Below are positions 19,981 to 28,222 of a stretch of DNA of 64,000 bases, one piece after another. The notes under the pieces are model-generated. The model ran no database searches, was not told the DNA's origin, and worked only from the letters and a program-made list of their open reading frames with translations. The translations under genes were made by a program, and so were the position numbers. Position 1 is the stretch's first letter, and every line of letters begins with the position of its first letter. This stretch comes from Pseudomonadota bacterium. GTDB taxonomy: Bacteria; Pseudomonadota; Gammaproteobacteria; Steroidobacterales; Steroidobacteraceae. The stretch covers positions 930,001-994,000 of the forward strand of contig JAFEDU010000001.1 in the NCBI GenBank assembly GCA_018241425.1, written 5' to 3'.

Positions 19981-20649
19981 ATGAGGCCCATGCTGAACTC
20001 AACCGTTCTACGGCGGGGGCTGCTGCCGGCCCTCCTCGCCGCCGCGCTGGCACCGGCGGGACTTGCCCAGGAGGCCGCAACCCCGGCCGCGGCCGCCGCG
20101 CCACCGGCCACGGTCTACAACATCGAGATGATCATCTTTCGTGACACCGGCGCCCAGGGAAGCCCGGAGGCCTGGGGCAGCCAGGGAGTCGCAGCGCGCA
20201 ACATCGCCGGGGACGAGTCCGCCACGGGCAGCGCCCAGGTGGGACGCTTCGTGGCAACCCTGCCGCCGTCCAGCTTCCAGCTCGGGGAGCTCGAGAACCG
20301 GCTGCGTGCGAGCGGCGCCTATGCCCCCGTGGCGCACGTCGCCTGGTCGCAGACGGCGAGCTCATGGGGAACGCGTGCGGGATTTCCCCTGGCCAAGCTC
20401 GGGATCGACGTCGACGGCCTCACCGGCACCGTGTTCCTGGAACACGGGCAGTTCCTGCACCTGGGGATGACGCTGAACTACGCGATGGCCGCGCCGCCGC
20501 CGGGACTGAACGCACCAGCCGGGACGCCGTTCTCGATCAACGAGAGCCGGCGGGTGAAGTACTACGACCGCAACTACTTCGACAACCCCGCCTACGGGGT
20601 CATCGCGCTCGTGACCCCGGCCCAGGGCGCGCGCGCCCCGGGCCGGTAG
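19981..20649 (+). CDS. csiV: CsiV-family periplasmic protein (PF10972)
   Basis: A 222-residue exported protein of the CsiV family, described as a peptidoglycan-associated activator in some gammaproteobacteria. The signal peptide ends near G-L-A-Q (about residue 27). The diagnostic Y-N-I-E-M-I-I-F-R opens the mature domain, followed by P-E-A-W and, towards the end, E-S-R-R-V-K-Y-Y-D. Two ATGs are possible, 19981 and 19990. The second has GAGG only 3 nt before it, so I keep the first with low certainty. It starts 1 nt after mfd stops, a neighbourhood common in this class, and is convergent with the next gene. Confidence 0.82.
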   Translation: MRPMLNSTVLRRGLLPALLAAALAPAGLAQEAATPAAAAAPPATVYNIEMIIFRDTGAQGSPEAWGSQGVAARNIAGDESATGSAQVGRFVATLPPSSFQLGELENRLRASGAYAPVAHVAWSQTASSWGTRAGFPLAKLGIDVDGLTGTVFLEHGQFLHLGMTLNYAMAAPPPGLNAPAGTPFSINESRRVKYYDRNYFDNPAYGVIALVTPAQGARAPGR

Positions 20650-20659
20650 CCTTACTTTT

Positions 20660-21670
20660 TTAGGAAGCGAGTCCGCGCCGGCCGCGGCGCACGAACAGTG
20701 CCGCAAGTCCCGCCGCGAACAACCCCAGCGTGCCCGGCTCGGGTACGCCGGTGCCCCCGCCGCCGCCGCCAGTGGAACCGATCGAGCAGTCGGTGCCGCA
20801 GGAGAGGCGGTCGACCGAACCATACTGGGACAGGAACAGCGTGCCGTTGCTGGTGTCGGGGGATACGAAGTCGCCGCGCGAGCCTCCGGTGGCGATGATC
20901 GTCTCGGTACCGGTCTTGGTGTCGATCAGGCCGACGGTGCCGTCGTTGTCGTTCACGATGATGTCGCCATTGAACTGGCCGCCGGAGATCACGCCGGTCC
21001 CGTCCGGGCTGTGACCGTTGCCCGAGTAGGTCGCCACGACCGCACCGGTACTGTAGTCCAGACCCACGATGTTGCCGCCGTATTCGACGTAGACCGTCTT
21101 GCCGTCCGGGGAAATGGTCACCCCGTCCGCCCCTGCATAGGAGGCGTTGATGACCCGGTAGGTGCCGTTCACCGGGTTGATGTCGATGATACCGGCCGTG
21201 CTCGAGGAGATGATGTGGCCGTTCACCGGGTCGCCGTACATTCCGAGATAGTCCGTCGTGCTCAGCCCGGAGATGATCGTGTGGGCGCCGGTGCTCGAGA
21301 ACGACTCATAGGCCCCGCCAAACAGCTGCGCCCCGTAGACCTGGCCGCCTGCGGTGGCCATGGCGTAGTTGGGATTGCTGGTTGCATAGCTGTAGGGCGT
21401 GGCGCTGAGCGCGCTGCCGAGCGTCTGGTTGTCGGTGTCGCTGAAGACGTAGATCTTGCCGTCCCCCACGCTGCCGGTGATGACGTCCCCGTTCGGCAGG
21501 ATGCCCTGCGCCAGCGGGCCGTAGTTGCTACCGAAGTTGTAGCCGCTGACGAAGGTCGACAGCGTGAATCCATCCGCCGTGCCGGCGGCCGTGAGCGTGA
21601 GGTCGGCACGCGCCGCGGCGCTCACCGTGAGCGCTCCGAGGCAGGCACCGAGTAACAGTCCGCGTCGCAT
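20660..21670 (-). CDS. PEP-CTERM sorting-domain protein, predicted beta-propeller-like
   Basis: A 336-residue exported protein. The signal peptide ends near A-R-A (about residue 22). The body is rich in Gly, Thr, Ser, Asp and Asn, with repeated strand patterns such as G-D-V-I-T-G and G-K-T-V-Y-V that suggest a beta-propeller (NHL/YVTN-like); the repeats are too weak to count. A Gly6 linker precedes V-P-E-P-G-T (309-314), a hydrophobic helix and a basic tail. This is the PEP-CTERM signal cut by an exosortase. The start at 21670 is supported by AGGGGAGA 6 nt upstream. No exosortase is in the window. The function is unknown; family members are often surface or exopolysaccharide-associated. Confidence 0.85.
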   Translation of the reverse strand: MRRGLLLGACLGALTVSAAARADLTLTAAGTADGFTLSTFVSGYNFGSNYGPLAQGILPNGDVITGSVGDGKIYVFSDTDNQTLGSALSATPYSYATSNPNYAMATAGGQVYGAQLFGGAYESFSSTGAHTIISGLSTTDYLGMYGDPVNGHIISSSTAGIIDINPVNGTYRVINASYAGADGVTISPDGKTVYVEYGGNIVGLDYSTGAVVATYSGNGHSPDGTGVISGGQFNGDIIVNDNDGTVGLIDTKTGTETIIATGGSRGDFVSPDTSNGTLFLSQYGSVDRLSCGTDCSIGSTGGGGGGTGVPEPGTLGLFAAGLAALFVRRGRRGLAS

Positions 21671-21879
21671 GTGCAGTCTCCCCTGGGTATTCGTGTTGGA
21701 TGTTAGGGACCCGTGCGTTGTCGCCGAGCACGGGCAGTAACCCGCCAAGGTCAGCGCAATGGTCTGGTTCCAGCAAGAACGATGCCTGCATGAGATTTCC
21801 CTGCCGTGACAGGGACATTCGCTCTGTACTGCAGGGGACTCCGCAGGGAAAATGTAAATAAGTCCGACGTTTTCGGTGT

Positions 21880-22611
21880 CTAGGTGTGCACTGCAACAAG
21901 CAGCTGGCCGGCCTCGAAGTCCCAGCCCGGCCCCTCGCCCCGCTCCGGCAGGCAGCGCACGCGCGTGCGTCCCGCGGCAATGAACCAGGTGGCCAGCCCC
22001 TGGGGCGCCCGGCGGCCAAACACCTTCGGGTCGAGCACCGCCACGCACGCCTCGTGCCCGGGATCACGGACGGACTCGTAGCGCAGCGCCTGGATCCCGC
22101 CCTCCCGGGCCGCGCCCGCGAGCGCCTGCGTCGGCCCGTAGTCCGACGGTGCCGTCCACCGCCCGCGCTCGCGCACGAGCGGTGCGCGGGTGAGGTCGAG
22201 TGCGCGGGTGGTACGGATGCGGGCCTGGAAGGCGGTGTGCGGCACCGGCTTCAGGTCCGGCACGCCCGGCGCATCGAGCAGGAACCGCAAGCGCCAGTAG
22301 CCCTTCTCGGCGAGCGCCGTGCGCAACGCCTCCGCCCCGTACCAGACCCCCGGCTCGTAGGGGGCGCGGAAGCGCGAGCCGGTGGGCGGCCGGTAGCGGA
22401 ACGGCGTCGCGAGCAGATAGTGCAGGCCGAGCAGCGCCTGCGGCAGCGGCGGCTTGTTCTCCTCGAGCACACCCTCGAGCATGGCCTGCTCCTCGAGCGA
22501 GTCGACCAGCCGCATGGTGGAGGCGCGGTGCTGGGCCTCCACGACGCGCCACAGGAGGTGCGCGTAGGCGCGCGCCTCAGATGCGAGCGCGCGCGGCGTC
22601 CAGGTAGTCAA
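21880..22611 (-). CDS. RES-domain toxin of a type II toxin-antitoxin pair
   Basis: A 243-residue RES-domain protein. Characterised members (MbcT, ParT, Res) degrade NAD+ or ADP-ribosylate a target. The name-giving residues appear as Arg80/Arg82 (G-S-R-F-R), Glu94 in W-Y-G-A-E, and Ser180 in Y-E-S-V-R-D. The start is TTG 22611, giving a 35-nt overlap with the antitoxin; no ribosome site is obvious, so translation is probably coupled. It forms an operon with the Xre/DUF2384 gene just upstream, the standard antitoxin-then-toxin order. Confidence 0.88.
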   Translation of the reverse strand: MTTWTPRALASEARAYAHLLWRVVEAQHRASTMRLVDSLEEQAMLEGVLEENKPPLPQALLGLHYLLATPFRYRPPTGSRFRAPYEPGVWYGAEALRTALAEKGYWRLRFLLDAPGVPDLKPVPHTAFQARIRTTRALDLTRAPLVRERGRWTAPSDYGPTQALAGAAREGGIQALRYESVRDPGHEACVAVLDPKVFGRRAPQGLATWFIAAGRTRVRCLPERGEGPGWDFEAGQLLVAVHT

Positions 22612-22957
22612 CGGTGCGCACCAGGCCGGCGGGCTCCCGGATCAGGGCAAGCGGGACCCCGCCGAGCGCCGAGTTGTCGCTGCGCAGCCAGGCGCGCGCC
22701 GCCTCGTCGTCAGAGCCGACGATGGCATCGAGCGAGCGGAACAGGCGCACGAACAGCGCCGCGAGCTGCCAGGGCTTGGAGCCGGCCTCGAGCTGGCGAG
22801 TGCCATTGGCGATCCGCGACAGGGTGGCCCCACTCACCCCGATCACCAGGGCGAGCTCGCCCTGGGCGACGCCGAGGAAACGCGCCGCGCGCACGGTGGC
22901 ACGCGAGAGCACCTGCGCGGGGTGGGGACGGGCGGATCGGGCCGGGCGAACGGTCAT
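22577..22957 (-). CDS. Xre/MbcA/ParS-family antitoxin (DUF2384)
   Basis: A 126-residue antitoxin. Residues about 18-60 form a helix-turn-helix with Q-G-E-L-A-L-V-I-G-V-S and T-L-S-R-I-A-N-G as recognition segments. Residues about 64-126 are the DUF2384 toxin-binding region ending in V-D-Y-L-D-A-A-R-A-R-I, whose tail usually blocks the RES active site. The ATG at 22957 lies only about 10 nt after a consensus -10 box, so the mRNA should be nearly leaderless; no ribosome site is present. It probably represses its own promoter through the palindrome described separately. Confidence 0.88.
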   Translation of the reverse strand: MTVRPARSARPHPAQVLSRATVRAARFLGVAQGELALVIGVSGATLSRIANGTRQLEAGSKPWQLAALFVRLFRSLDAIVGSDDEAARAWLRSDNSALGGVPLALIREPAGLVRTVDYLDAARARI

Positions 22958-22959
22958 TT

Positions 22960-22996
22960 CAGGAGAAATTATATCCCCTGGTCGTTTCACTGGCAA
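22960..22996 (-). promoter_or_regulatory. Promoter and overlapping operator of the RES/Xre operon
   Basis: On the minus strand TTGCCA (22991-22996), a 17-bp spacer and consensus TATAAT (22968-22973) form a strong sigma-70 promoter. An imperfect inverted repeat CAGGAG...CCCCTG (22960-22965 and 22975-22980) brackets the -10 box, as expected for an autorepressed toxin-antitoxin operon. The predicted transcription start, near 22961, leaves only a few bases before the ATG. Confidence 0.75.
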
Positions 22997-23025
22997 AACG
23001 GGGCCGGCGGCCCGCGCCGGGAAGC

Positions 23026-23964
23026 CTAGCTGAAGTCGCCGGCCTCGGCCGTGATGATGGCGTCCTTGCCATTGCGCTTGGCGCGCTTCATGGCCGCCTG
23101 GCACGCCTTCAGCAGGCCCTCGACCGAGAGCGTGCGGGGCGGCACGAGGCTCGCGATGGCGGCACTCACCGTCACGTACCGCCCCGCCCCGGCCGTCGGG
23201 TGGTGCATCTTGAGGTCGCGCACCCGCTGCGACACGGTCTGCGCGTAGTGGGAGGCGCGCTCGGCGGCATCGCCTTGGGTGAGGACCGCGAAGCTGCCAC
23301 CGTCCCAGCGGCCCACCAGGTCCCCGCCGCGCCGGTAGGAGGTCGCGATCACGCGCGCCACGCGCCGGATGCAGGCATCGCCGGCGGAGCGGTCGAACTT
23401 GTCGTTGTAGGCGCCCAGGTCATCCACGTCGAACAGCGTGAGCCCGATCTCGTGCGAGTCGCGCTGCGCGAGGGACCAGTCGCGCTGCAGGAGTTCCTCG
23501 AAGTACGGCCGCGAGTGCAGCCCGGTGAGGCGGTCCTCGCGCATCCAGTTGGGCAGGCCGCCGCTCGGCGGGCGCTGCTCGAGGTTCTTCAGCCGCTCGC
23601 TCGCGTCGCGGTGGAAGCCCACGAAGTGCGTGAGCTCACCCTTGGCATTCCTGATCGGCTGGACCATGCACTCGTTCCAGAAGAGCGAGCCGTCGGGGCG
23701 GTAGTTGCGCATCAGTACGCGCGCCGACGCGCCGTTCTTGAGCGCCTCGGAGAGGCGCACGCGGCCTTCCTGGTCGCGGTCGGTGCCCTGCAGGATGCGC
23801 AGGTTCGTGCCCATGAGCGAGTCGACGGGGTAGCCGCACAGCTGCGCGAAGGCGGCATTCACGAACACCACGGGGTGGTCGTTGGCCTGGGCGTCGCAGA
23901 TCACGATGCCCTCGGGCGCATTCTCGATCAGGCGCTGCCAGGCCTCGATCGACCAGTTGTTCAT
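23026..23964 (-). CDS. LOV-like PAS domain fused to a degenerate GGDEF domain
   Basis: A 312-residue signalling protein. Residues about 8-125 are a PAS domain of the LOV subtype: N-A-A-F-A-Q-L-C-G-Y (36-45), G-T-N-L-R-I-L-Q (52-59), N-Y-R-P-D-G (87-92) and F-W-N (95-97). The photoactive LOV cysteine is Leu55, and the flavin-sensing glutamine position is His118. Residues about 140-312 are a GGDEF fold that keeps Asp179/Asp181 and N-D-K but reads D-G-G-S-F (221-225) where the active-site GG(D/E)EF should be, and lacks the usual F-K. It is therefore probably not an active diguanylate cyclase; it could bind GTP or act through contacts. It overlaps nagZ by ATGA. Confidence 0.85.
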   Translation of the reverse strand: MNNWSIEAWQRLIENAPEGIVICDAQANDHPVVFVNAAFAQLCGYPVDSLMGTNLRILQGTDRDQEGRVRLSEALKNGASARVLMRNYRPDGSLFWNECMVQPIRNAKGELTHFVGFHRDASERLKNLEQRPPSGGLPNWMREDRLTGLHSRPYFEELLQRDWSLAQRDSHEIGLTLFDVDDLGAYNDKFDRSAGDACIRRVARVIATSYRRGGDLVGRWDGGSFAVLTQGDAAERASHYAQTVSQRVRDLKMHHPTAGAGRYVTVSAAIASLVPPRTLSVEGLLKACQAAMKRAKRNGKDAIITAEAGDFS

Positions 23965-25022
23965 GACAGGCGGCCCTCGCCGTCGAGCTTGAGCGCGGGG
24001 GCCTGTGCGGCCTGGGCGAGCCGCTCGCGGGCCCGCTGCCACTCCGGCAGGGCCGCAAGCGCGGCGCGGTCCGGGGCGCCGCTGCGGCCGTGCAGGCGCA
24101 CCAGGCGCAGGGCCGAGGCCGGCTGCGGCTCGAGGTGGAGCTTGTCCAGAAGTTCGATCACGCTCGGCCGATGGTTGCAGACCGGTAACATGTCACAGCC
24201 CGCCGCGAGGGCCTGCCGTGCCCGGGAGACGATGTCCCCGAAGGCGGCTGCCCCCTTCATGGACAGGTCATCGGCGAACACTACCCCCTGGAAGCCGAGC
24301 TCTCCGCGTAATACGTCGCGAATCCAGTACCTGGACAGGCTGGCCGGGTTCGGATCCACGGCCGGGAACTGGATGTGGGCCACCATGACCGCCGGCAGCC
24401 CGTTGGCGATCAGCCGCCGGTAGGGGGTCAGCTCGGAATCCAGGTCCACCAGGGGCCGCCGGTCCACCGGCAGGACCAGGTGCGAGTCGGCCACCACCGC
24501 CCCGTGCCCCGGGAAGTGCTTCGCCGTGGCCGCCATGCCGGCCTCGCGCATGCCGGTCATCCAGGCCAGGGCCAGCTGGGATACCCCCTCCGGGGTGCCG
24601 TGGAAGGCCCGGTCCCCGATGGCCTCGTTCACCCCGTACTCCAAGTCCACGCAGGGTGCGAAGGAGATGTCGACCCCGCAGGCGCGCAGCTCCGCCGCCA
24701 TGAGCCACCCGAGGGTGCGGGACAGCTGGATCCCGGCCTTCGGGTCCAGGTCGTACTCACGCCCGATGCGCCGCGCCGGGGGCAGCAGCGAGAAGCCCTC
24801 GCGGAAGCGCTGCACGCGCCCGCCCTCCTGGTCCACCGCCACGATGAGCGGCGGCGAGCGCGCCGCGTGGATGGCGGCCACGAGCGCGGCCAGCTGCGGC
24901 GGGTCGCGGTAGTTGCGGGCGAATAGGATCACCCCGCCCACGAGCGGATGGTGCAGCAGCTTCTGGTCCTCGGGGGTGAGGCTCGTCCCCTCGAGGTCGA
25001 TCATCAGGGGCCCGAGACTCAT
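23961..25022 (-). CDS. nagZ: Beta-N-acetylhexosaminidase NagZ
   Basis: A cytoplasmic glycoside hydrolase family 3 enzyme that removes GlcNAc from anhydro-muropeptides in wall recycling. It has 353 residues. V-D-Q-E-G-G-R-V-Q-R-F (about 65-75), K-H-F-P-G-H-G with the mobile catalytic His loop (about 160-175), and F-A-D-D-L-S-M-K-G-A with the nucleophile Asp (about 245) are all intact. The start ATG 25022 overlaps the rlmD stop as ATGA, and its own stop overlaps the next ATG the same way. In many relatives NagZ products influence beta-lactamase induction; nothing in the window shows that here. Confidence 0.96.
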   Translation of the reverse strand: MSLGPLMIDLEGTSLTPEDQKLLHHPLVGGVILFARNYRDPPQLAALVAAIHAARSPPLIVAVDQEGGRVQRFREGFSLLPPARRIGREYDLDPKAGIQLSRTLGWLMAAELRACGVDISFAPCVDLEYGVNEAIGDRAFHGTPEGVSQLALAWMTGMREAGMAATAKHFPGHGAVVADSHLVLPVDRRPLVDLDSELTPYRRLIANGLPAVMVAHIQFPAVDPNPASLSRYWIRDVLRGELGFQGVVFADDLSMKGAAAFGDIVSRARQALAAGCDMLPVCNHRPSVIELLDKLHLEPQPASALRLVRLHGRSGAPDRAALAALPEWQRARERLAQAAQAPALKLDGEGRLS

Positions 25023-26347
25023 GCGGGCGTAAGCAGCGCCACCGACTCGACGTGCGCGGTGTGCGGGAACATATCGACGACCCCGGCCGCTTCCAGCTTC
25101 ATGCCGTGCTCGTGCACCAGCACTCCCACATCCCGGGCGAGGCTTCCCGGATGGCAGGAAATATACAGCACCCGTGCGGCGCCGACGCCGGCGAGCCACG
25201 GCAGGACGGCACGCGCGCCCGTGCGCGGCGGGTCCAGGAGCACGTGCGAATAGCGGCCCCGCGCCCAGGGCTGCGCCTCGACCGGGACGGCCAGGTCCGC
25301 CACGTGGAAGCTCGCGTTGCCGAGCGCGTTGCGCTCGGCGTTGCGGCGGGCGCGAGCGATGAGCCCGGCATCGCCCTCGACCCCGACGACTTCGCCGGCG
25401 TGGCGCGCGAGCGGCAGCGTGAAGTTGCCGAGGCCGCAGAAGAGGTCGAGCACGCGCGAGCTGCCTTCCGGCGCCAGCAGCTCGAGCGCCCGGTCGACCA
25501 GGCGCGCGTTCACCTCCGCGTTCACCTGGATGAAGTCCGTCGGCAGGAACTCGAGCGTGACGTCGGGGCCCGCGAGGCGGTAGTGCAGCGGCTCCGCGGC
25601 GCCCGACAGGGCGGCCACGCTGTCGATGCCGCGCGGCTGCAGGTAGAGCCTCAAGCCATGCCGCGACTCGAAGGCGCGCAGCCGCGCGAGGTCGTCGGCG
25701 GTCGGCTCGGCCAGCACCCGCAGCACGAGCGCGGTGGCGTTGTCGGCGACGGCCACCTCGATCTGCGGCAGCTGCTCGCGGATCGAGAGCTGCATGACGA
25801 GCTCGGACAGCGGCCCGATGAGCGTCCCGGCCGGGGCCTTGAGGACCTCGCACTGCGTGAGCTGCGCGATGTAGGGCGCGGCGCGCTCGCGGAACCCCAC
25901 CACGACCGCGCCCTTCTTGATGACGAACTTGACCCCGAGGCGCGCACGCCGGCGGTAGCCCCAGGCAGGTCCGGCGAGCGGCTCGAGCCAGCGCCCCGGG
26001 GCGACCTTCGCGATGCGCGCCAGGGTATCGCGCAGCTCGGCCGCCTTCGCAGCCAGCTGCGCCGCCCCGCTCAGGTGCTGCAGGGCGCAGCCCCCGCACA
26101 CCCCGAAGTGGGGGCAGCGCGGGACCACCCGGTCCGCTGCAGGGGTGAGCACCTCGAGCAGCTCACCCTCGTCGTGCTGGCGGTGGCGGCGGCGCCTGCG
26201 GAACCGGATCTCCTCCCCGGGAAGGGCACCGGCCACGAATACGGTCTTGCCGCCGTGCACGACGCCCTCGCCCTCGCTGGTGAGGGCGGCACACAGGCCG
26301 GTCTCCTCGACAGGGGCCGGGGCGGCGGCGCCTCGGCCGCGGCTCAC
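25019..26347 (-). CDS. rlmD: 23S rRNA (uracil-1939-C5)-methyltransferase RlmD
   Basis: Methylates U1939 of 23S rRNA using S-adenosylmethionine. It has 442 residues. An N-terminal TRAM-like domain is followed by iron-sulfur ligands Cys78, Cys84 and Cys87 (C-P-H-F-G-V-C-G-G-C) and Cys166. The C-terminal methyltransferase domain has V-L-D-L-F-C-G-L-G-N-F-T, L-L-D-P-P-R-T-G-A and the catalytic Cys in Y-I-S-C-H-P-G. GTG 26347 overlaps the upstream stop as GTGA. It sits in the distal half of the lepA-to-LOV operon. Confidence 0.95.
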   Translation of the reverse strand: MSRGRGAAAPAPVEETGLCAALTSEGEGVVHGGKTVFVAGALPGEEIRFRRRRRHRQHDEGELLEVLTPAADRVVPRCPHFGVCGGCALQHLSGAAQLAAKAAELRDTLARIAKVAPGRWLEPLAGPAWGYRRRARLGVKFVIKKGAVVVGFRERAAPYIAQLTQCEVLKAPAGTLIGPLSELVMQLSIREQLPQIEVAVADNATALVLRVLAEPTADDLARLRAFESRHGLRLYLQPRGIDSVAALSGAAEPLHYRLAGPDVTLEFLPTDFIQVNAEVNARLVDRALELLAPEGSSRVLDLFCGLGNFTLPLARHAGEVVGVEGDAGLIARARRNAERNALGNASFHVADLAVPVEAQPWARGRYSHVLLDPPRTGARAVLPWLAGVGAARVLYISCHPGSLARDVGVLVHEHGMKLEAAGVVDMFPHTAHVESVALLTPA

Positions 26348-27117
26348 CGGCCCTCCCAGGCCTTCAGGAACTCCCCGAAGTGCGGTTCGGCCTGTGCTGC
26401 CAGGAAGCCGCGGACGCGATCGAGCTCGGCCGAGTGCTCCTCGCGGCTGAGGATCCCGCGCAGCTGCGCGAAGCGCAGCCAGATGAGCCAGGTGTTCAGG
26501 ACGTCGGTCTCGCAGTAGGCGCGGATCCCGGCGAGGTTGCCGGCCTGGAAGGCATCCCAGACCTGGCTGCCGTCGAAGCCGAGCTTGCCCGGGAAGCCGA
26601 GCAGCATCGCCATGTTGGCGAGCGACACCCGGCCGCGCGCCTGGTAGCCGGCCAGCACGTCCATGACGTCGGTGTGGCGCCAGTGATAGCGGCTCAGGTA
26701 GTTGTTGTAGCGGAAGCTCGTGTCCTCCTCCCCGGTCTCCCAGTAGCGTGGCGCCTGCACCCCGTGCAGCAGCGCCCGGTAGGTGAGCACCGGCAGGTCG
26801 AAGCCCGAGCCGTTCCACGAGACCAGGTCCGGTGAGTACTTGTCGATGCCGTCGAAGAAACGCTGGATGAGCTCCCCCTCGCCGCTTCCGAGGTCCCCGA
26901 GGCTCCACACCTTCAGCCCGTCGCGGCTGCGCAGCACGCAGGAGATCGCCACGACGCGCTGCTGCTCGAGCGGCAGGAAGTCCCCGCCCGTCCCCTGGCG
27001 CCGCAGCGCGAACATGGCGCGCGCCACCTGCGCATCGGCGAGTCCCGCGAGGTTGTACAGGCGCCGGCCGAGCTCGACGTCCGGCACCGTCTCGATGTCG
27101 AAGACCAGGGTGTTCAC
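26344..27117 (-). CDS. Predicted 3'-5' exonuclease, PolB-like (DNA_pol_B_exo2)
   Basis: A 257-residue DEDDy-type exonuclease resembling the proofreading domain of family B polymerases, without a polymerase domain. Exo I is F-D-I-E-T (6-10), Exo II N-G-S-G-F-D (about 101-106) and Exo III Y-C-E-T-D (about 201-205), where Tyr and Asp complete the active site. Substrate and role are not known for this family. The start is GTG 27117, overlapping acpS by GTGA; rlmD overlaps its end the same way, so the gene is embedded in the era-recO-pdxJ-acpS operon. Confidence 0.88.
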   Translation of the reverse strand: MNTLVFDIETVPDVELGRRLYNLAGLADAQVARAMFALRRQGTGGDFLPLEQQRVVAISCVLRSRDGLKVWSLGDLGSGEGELIQRFFDGIDKYSPDLVSWNGSGFDLPVLTYRALLHGVQAPRYWETGEEDTSFRYNNYLSRYHWRHTDVMDVLAGYQARGRVSLANMAMLLGFPGKLGFDGSQVWDAFQAGNLAGIRAYCETDVLNTWLIWLRFAQLRGILSREEHSAELDRVRGFLAAQAEPHFGEFLKAWEGR

Positions 27118-27497
27118 GCGGCCCTCATGAGCACGGCCACCGCGACCACCAGGCCCTTCTCATCGGTGAGGGTGATGTGGCCCTCGCCGATGCCGAAGCG
27201 GCGGCGCACCTCCTCGCCACGCTCGGAGTAGATCACCTCGGGCTTGCCCCAGGCGTTCTGCACCACGCCGACGTCGCGGATCCACATGCCGTGCGCAAAG
27301 CCGGTGCCCATCGCCTTGACGATCGCCTCCTTGGCGGCGAAGCGCATGGCGAGGAAGCGAGCGGGACGCTGCGTGCGCTTCAGCTGCTCGGCCTCCTGCG
27401 GCAGCAGCAGGTGCGAGGTGAAGCGCTCCCCGAAGCGCTCGAGTGTCTTGACGATGCGCTCGGCCTCGAGCACGTCGACCCCGATGCCGTAGATCAT
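27114..27497 (-). CDS. acpS: Holo-[acyl-carrier-protein] synthase
   Basis: Transfers 4'-phosphopantetheine from CoA to apo-ACP. It has 127 residues, the usual size. Magnesium and CoA ligands are Asp8 in G-I-G-V-D and the Glu in R-F-A-A-K-E-A (about residue 58). ATG 27497 overlaps the pdxJ stop as ATGA. The pdxJ-acpS pairing is standard in this class. Confidence 0.96.
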   Translation of the reverse strand: MIYGIGVDVLEAERIVKTLERFGERFTSHLLLPQEAEQLKRTQRPARFLAMRFAAKEAIVKAMGTGFAHGMWIRDVGVVQNAWGKPEVIYSERGEEVRRRFGIGEGHITLTDEKGLVVAVAVLMRAA

Positions 27498-28222
27498 GGG
27501 CGCGCCGCCCGCATCAGCTCCTTCATCTCGCGCACCGCGCTCTCGAGCCCCGTGAACAGCGCTCGCGCGATGATCGCAAACCCGATGTTGAGCTCGACGA
27601 CCCCGCGGATGGCCGCCACCGGCTGCACGTTGTCGTAGTCCAGGCCGTGGCCGGCATGCACCGTGAGCCTGAGGGCCTGGGCACGGTCCACCGCGCCGAC
27701 GAGGCGGGCGAGCTGGCGCGCCCGGGCCTCGCCCTGCGCCTCGGCATAGGCGCCGGTGTGCAGCTCGATGACGGGGGCGCCGACCGCCGCGGCGGCATCG
27801 ATCTGGCGCGGGTCGGGGTCGATGAAGAGCGAGACGCGGATGCCGGCCTCCCGCAGCATCGTGCAGGCATCGCGCAGGCGGCTGGCATCCCCGGCCACCT
27901 CCAGGCCGCCCTCGGTCGTGACCTCGGCGCGCCGCTCCGGCACCAGGCAGCAGTCCTGCGGGCGCACCTCGGTGGCGATGCGCAGCATCTCCTCGGTGAC
28001 CGCCATCTCGAGGTTCATGTGGGTCTTGAGCAGCCCGCGCAGGGTGCGCACGTCGGCGTCCTGGATGTGCCGGCGATCCTCGCGCAGGTGCAGCGTGATG
28101 CTGTCCGCGCCGCAGCCTTCCGCCAGCAGGGCCGCGGTGATCGGGTCCGGGAAGCTGGCGCGCCGCGCCTGGCGCAGCGTCGCCACGTGGTCGATGTTGA
28201 ATCCGAGTGCGATCTTCTTCAT
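27494..28222 (-). CDS. pdxJ: Pyridoxine 5'-phosphate synthase
   Basis: Condenses 3-amino-2-oxopropyl phosphate with deoxyxylulose 5-phosphate in the DXP-dependent vitamin B6 pathway. It has 242 residues. [12 protein letters not shown] (9-20), H-L-R-E-D-R-R-H-I (about 45-53), E-L-H-T-G-A-Y-A and V-H-A-G-H-G-L are the diagnostic segments. The start ATG 28222 overlaps recO by ATGA, and its stop overlaps acpS by ATGA. Confidence 0.97.
   Translation of the reverse strand: MKKIALGFNIDHVATLRQARRASFPDPITAALLAEGCGADSITLHLREDRRHIQDADVRTLRGLLKTHMNLEMAVTEEMLRIATEVRPQDCCLVPERRAEVTTEGGLEVAGDASRLRDACTMLREAGIRVSLFIDPDPRQIDAAAAVGAPVIELHTGAYAEAQGEARARQLARLVGAVDRAQALRLTVHAGHGLDYDNVQPVAAIRGVVELNIGFAIIARALFTGLESAVREMKELMRAARP

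Noticed and set aside
16206..20111. A 1301-codon open frame antisense to mfd
   Set aside because: Same artefact: Arg/Ala/Leu/Glu-rich translation, no start signal, and mfd on the other strand has every family motif.
21671..21879. Sigma-54 promoter upstream of the PEP-CTERM gene
   Set aside because: GG and GC elements exist (for example TGGAAC...TTGC and TGGCGG...TGCC) but the spacing between them is 12 or 9 nt instead of the required 10.
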